From positions 62,001-126,000 of the forward strand of contig NZ_FWWW01000075.1 of NCBI RefSeq assembly GCF_900176135.1: DNA of 64,000 nt, read 5' to 3'. This stretch comes from Hymenobacter roseosalivarius DSM 11622. Lineage in GTDB: Bacteria; Bacteroidota; Bacteroidia; Cytophagales; Hymenobacteraceae. The notes below the pieces were generated by a model. It ran no database searches. It saw nothing but the letters and a program-made list of their open reading frames with translations, and was not told the DNA's origin. Position 1 is the stretch's first letter. Each line of letters starts with the position of its first letter. Positions 62,319 to 64,000 of this stretch are shown piece by piece. The position numbers were made by a program, and so were the translations under genes.

Positions 62319-63839
62319 ATGAAAGGGCCTGATCTGGGTCGCTCATCGTTAACGGTTAGGTGCCCCTTGAATCAGCGTTTGTTGCTCCTGTTTCTGGCTT
62401 TACTGGTGGTTGCGGCCGTGCGGCTGTACGGACTGGCAGGCGCCGCCCTGCCCGATTATGATTCGGTGTATAACTGGCAAATCGTGCGGGAAGTAGCCGC
62501 GGGCGACCTAACGCACTTGTTTCACCAGGGTGCCCCGCTGTTTTATCTGATTATCGCCCCTTTGGTATGGCTGGGGGGCAATTTTCACTTTCTACAACAC
62601 GCCAACGCCTTATTGTCGGTGGTGGCAGTGGGCAGCCTGGCAACGTTCGTCGGGCGTGAAGCTCGTCTTTCCGCGTGGCAAACGGCTGGGTTAGCCCTGT
62701 TCATCGGTACCTCGGTATTCCTGACCTTCTCCGGCCGCGACTTCACCATGAATTCCGGTAATCTGCTGGTGTTTGCCGGTCTGCTACGGGCTTATTATCA
62801 TCGCCTACAGGTGCCCAGCCGCCAAACCCTGCTGCGGGCAGCCGTCTGGCTCATGCTGGGAATCGGCTTTAATTACCGCTTTTTATTCACTGTTCCGATT
62901 CTGGTCGCTTTCGAGCTGCTGGCCGCCGATGACCTGTTGCTTCGGCGCGGTAACGCCTGGCGAGTCATAGCAATCTTAGTCGCGCCTTTTGTGGTGCTGG
63001 GCTTGGTGAGCTTAGTAGCAGGGTTGCCTTTGCAGCGCCAATGGCTGGCCGTGTATTATGGCCTGATCATGCGCGGCGAGCCCAACTTGGCCGGTAACGT
63101 CGGCATCTTCCACCTCGACCTACTCTACTACTTCTACTTTCTGCGCGACTTTGAGTCGCCGCTGGTGCTGCTGACGTTGCTGGTGGCACCAGTGCTGTGG
63201 CGGCGGGAGCTGTTTCAGCGGCAACAGCTGCCTAACCTAGCGCGCTACCTGGCCGTGTGGGGCTACTGTTTTTTGGCGGGCATGTCGCTGCTTATAAAAG
63301 CCCCCCGCGGGCTGCTGCTGGCGTATGGCGTCTTTTACGCGCTGACCTTTCTGAGTCTGCGCCGCCTGGTTTCTGGTAAAGTCCTGGGCGTGCTGGTGCT
63401 GCTGGCAGTTGGGTTCAACGTGTACCGCATTGAGCGCGAAGTGTATTCGTATGCGCCCACTAATTATCCGAAGGTGGCAGAATGGCTGCGGAATCAACGA
63501 GTTGCTAAGCTGCTCAGCACGATAGGGCAAGGGGCAGCACCTTTCGTCGCGTCAATGCCAGTAGTTGTCATTACCGATGAAAAGCAACTACCTGCCCTGC
63601 GTCAGCAAAGCTACCGCTATGTCCTGCTTGATGCCTACTGGCGCGTAGCCGGCGTTCAGCGGTTTGAGGCATTGCGTCGCCAACCGGCGGTAGCTGCCTG
63701 GCCCGAGTTACAGCTCACCTCACCTCTACTTTTTCTGGAACACTCAGAGTATACCGGCCTGACGTATCACCAGACCCTAGCCCGCCAGCAAGCCGCCGCC
63801 CGCGACTCTTTGCAGCTGCGGTTAATCCGGCTCGAGTAA
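62319..63839 (+). CDS. Polytopic GT-C-like (ArnT/PMT-type) membrane protein
   Basis: This protein is about 506 residues from ATG 62319 (a TTG four codons earlier is also possible). The first membrane helix is LLLLFLALLVVAAVRLYGLA. The following loop has an acidic pair in ALPDYDSVYNWQIVREVAAG, the position where GT39-type glycosyltransferases hold their catalytic acidic residues. About ten more helices follow, and a soluble C-terminal part (after about 390) has VVITDEKQLPALRQQSY. It could transfer a sugar from a polyprenyl carrier to a cell-surface acceptor. The family is inferred from topology and the DYD loop only. Confidence 0.65.
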   Translation: MKGPDLGRSSLTVRCPLNQRLLLLFLALLVVAAVRLYGLAGAALPDYDSVYNWQIVREVAAGDLTHLFHQGAPLFYLIIAPLVWLGGNFHFLQHANALLSVVAVGSLATFVGREARLSAWQTAGLALFIGTSVFLTFSGRDFTMNSGNLLVFAGLLRAYYHRLQVPSRQTLLRAAVWLMLGIGFNYRFLFTVPILVAFELLAADDLLLRRGNAWRVIAILVAPFVVLGLVSLVAGLPLQRQWLAVYYGLIMRGEPNLAGNVGIFHLDLLYYFYFLRDFESPLVLLTLLVAPVLWRRELFQRQQLPNLARYLAVWGYCFLAGMSLLIKAPRGLLLAYGVFYALTFLSLRRLVSGKVLGVLVLLAVGFNVYRIEREVYSYAPTNYPKVAEWLRNQRVAKLLSTIGQGAAPFVASMPVVVITDEKQLPALRQQSYRYVLLDAYWRVAGVQRFEALRRQPAVAAWPELQLTSPLLFLEHSEYTGLTYHQTLARQQAAARDSLQLRLIRLE

Positions 63840-63856
63840 GTGGATATATTTATAAG

Positions 63857-63889
63857 ACCGTCATGCGGCGCAGCGCGCAGCATGACGGT
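63857..63889. repeat. Short GTCATGC-family hairpin
   Basis: ACCGTCATGC (63857-63866) and GCATGACGGT (63880-63889) form a perfect 10-bp stem around a GC-rich 13-base loop. It shares the GTCATGC end with the REP-like repeats at 1494 and 60492. It lies between convergent genes and may also act in termination. Confidence 0.7.
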
Positions 63890-63924
63890 TAAGAAGAGAT
63901 AACATTACGATCCCCCAAATAGCT

Positions 63925-64000
63925 CTACCGCCGAATCTTCAAGCTATCGAGCGTGCGTTGATAGCGGCGGGCATTGCGGCGGTGTTCGGCGTAGGTGGCA
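63925..64000 (-). CDS. mltG: C-terminal end of a probable MltG endolytic transglycosylase
   Basis: Only the last ~25 codons are in the window. They read ATYAEHRRNARRYQRTLDSL and end in KIRR before TAG at 63927. The ATYxEHxxNARRYQ pattern is like the end of MltG (YceG), which cuts nascent peptidoglycan at the membrane. The evidence is short, so the assignment is tentative. Confidence 0.45.
   Translation of the reverse strand, partial: ATYAEHRRNARRYQRTLDSLKIRR

Noticed and set aside
1..64000. CRISPR array, tRNA, rRNA or prophage
   Set aside because: No regularly spaced direct repeats, no T-loop or anticodon-arm pattern, and no phage structural or integrase genes were seen.

Overview
The window reads as chromosome of a Bacteroidota bacterium, most likely Cytophagales and close to Hymenobacter. 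The basis is four SusC/SusD pairs, a PorQ-type type IX secretion gene, several TAnnTTTG promoter boxes (the Bacteroidota -7 element), a PD40/OmpA protein and a fairly GC-rich background. This is inference from gene content; no rRNA, tRNA or CRISPR array was seen.

Left part (1-25.6 kb). Methylmalonyl-CoA mutase subunits (mutB running off the left edge, mutA), a 5'-nucleotidase split into two genes, dnaA, a small membrane protein, an OsmC protein and a GH3-family enzyme come first. A compact accessory operon at 9.97-12.2 kb follows: a small acidic protein, a VRR-NUC-like nuclease, a HAD phosphatase broken by a TAG codon, a GreA-like protein, and a membrane protein broken by an 11-bp tandem duplication. 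Then come dxr, rseP, a DUF6702 protein, a GH30 lipoprotein, an OmpA/PD40 protein, lon, porQ, hslU and a short-chain dehydrogenase broken by a TAG codon.

Middle part (25.6-46.4 kb). Four SusC/SusD outer-membrane uptake pairs, two on the minus strand and two on the plus strand, plus one small lipoprotein. There are no carbohydrate-active enzymes, peptidases or regulators among them. The 1.1-kb centre between the divergent halves holds a decayed IS3-type orfA and a MITE-like element with terminal inverted repeats and a 4-bp target duplication. A decayed copy of the 3' end of prfB sits behind the third pair, and the intact prfB sits behind the fourth pair, so the fourth pair is bracketed by terminator-plus-prfB-end direct repeats.

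Right part (46.4-64 kb). prfB with its programmed +1 frameshift, ilvE, a PduO-type cobalamin adenosyltransferase (which would supply the cofactor of the mutase), an ABC ATPase, a large membrane/TPR protein, gatC, plsC, a NUDIX hydrolase, a candidate small RNA, rnhB, a receiver / CHASE3 histidine kinase / CZB-domain signalling cluster, gcvT, comB, a MazG-type pyrophosphohydrolase, dtd, a polytopic GT-C-like protein and the tail of a probable mltG.

The most unusual signal is not a gene. The 10-mer TTTGCCCCCC (or its complement GGGGGGCAAA) occurs about 20 times by eye where roughly 0.1 would be expected by chance. It occurs inside genes in several reading frames and in both orientations, and its GCCCCCC core also builds the stems of a family of five near-identical terminators. 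It is absent from the interior of the Sus block. The arrangement resembles DNA uptake sequences, but the function is unknown.
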